A stretch of 5,770 nt of DNA from Verrucomicrobiota bacterium (GTDB lineage Bacteria; Verrucomicrobiota; Verrucomicrobiia; Limisphaerales; JAGWYX01), in assembly GCA_018969165.1 (NCBI GenBank), contig JAGWYX010000296.1:1-5770 (forward strand), written 5' to 3'. The notes under the pieces are model-generated. The model had not been told where the DNA came from, did not search any database, and saw only the letters and a program-made list of their open reading frames with translations. Below are positions 5,606 to 5,770 of the stretch, piece by piece. Numbering within the stretch: the first letter of the stretch is position 1; each line of letters begins with the position of its first letter. Both the position numbers and the translations under genes were made by a program.

Positions 5606-5685
5606 AAGCGCGATTAGGCTTGAGTAGCCAATAAAACCGGGCATACTGACCAGACCCTGGGAGAGAATACAGTTTGCCAGCGGCC

Positions 5686-5770
5686 AATTTGCCCTGGGGC
5701 TAGGCGTGCGGGTAGGAGTGTATCCTCGGCGATACTCGACTGCCCGCGCAACGACGCCCCAGGGCAAATT
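5686..5770. repeat. 85-bp imperfect palindrome at the window edge
   Basis: Outer arms AATTTGCCCTGGGGC (5686-5700) and GCCCCAGGGCAAATT (5756-5770) are perfect 15-bp complements. Inside, 5706-5712 pairs with 5743-5749 (seven pairs, one G-U), AGT (5717-5719) with ACT (5739-5741), and GTATC (5720-5724) with GATAC (5731-5735), around a CTCGGC loop. The whole unit folds into one long hairpin. It resembles a REP/MITE-type repeat. The right arm reaches the last base, so the element may extend further. Confidence 0.85.

Noticed and set aside
5617..5635. Terminator at GGCTtgagtAGCC followed by AATAAAA
   Set aside because: Only a 4-bp stem, and the run after it is A-rich rather than T-rich on the plus strand.
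5686..5770. Integron attC site
   Set aside because: The hairpin shape and size fit loosely, but no RYYYAAC/GTTRRRY core pair is found at the expected ends and no cassette context is seen.

Overview
The window is GC-rich (roughly 58-60% by eye) bacterial accessory DNA. Two gene groups point away from each other, separated by about 0.6 kb of non-coding DNA full of inverted repeats. The taxon cannot be read with certainty. The dense coding style, the GVPP-encoding GC-rich interspersed repeat inside a gene and the abundant intergenic palindromes remind me of Verrucomicrobiota or related PVC-group genomes; this is an impression, not a result.

Left part (1-4020, minus strand): a tightly packed operon read right to left. 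It starts with a large PLD-nuclease/SNF2-helicase fusion protein (721-4020), followed by an ORF6N-domain DNA-binding protein (47-724) that shares an ATGA stop/start overlap with it. The first 14 codons of a third gene (1-43) begin 3 nt after the ORF6N stop and run off the window edge. The layout fits a restriction- or defence-type locus: a helicase with a nuclease-like domain, plus an ORF6N gene of the kind often found beside restriction-modification genes. The partner (for example a methyltransferase) would lie outside the window. The ORF6N gene contains a 31-bp near-perfect palindrome within its domain-coding region, and the helicase gene carries an in-frame 21-bp-period repeat insert.

Middle (4021-4746): no convincing gene. 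It holds a weak candidate promoter facing the helicase, a 15-codon upstream ORF, and at least four imperfect inverted repeats, the best with 26-bp arms.

Right part (4747-5481, plus strand): a type II toxin-antitoxin pair. A DUF433 antitoxin (4784-5083) overlaps a DUF5615/PIN-like toxin (5080-5481) by 4 bp through TTGA. A good sigma70-type promoter ends 8 nt before the antitoxin ATG, so the transcript is predicted to be leaderless or nearly so. Downstream come a doubtful 36-codon ORF, a 12-bp tandem duplication, a small hairpin and a strong 85-bp imperfect palindrome (5686-5770) that ends exactly at the window edge.

Overall this looks like a piece of a defence island: a nuclease-helicase operon beside a toxin-antitoxin module, with repeat-rich DNA between and after them.
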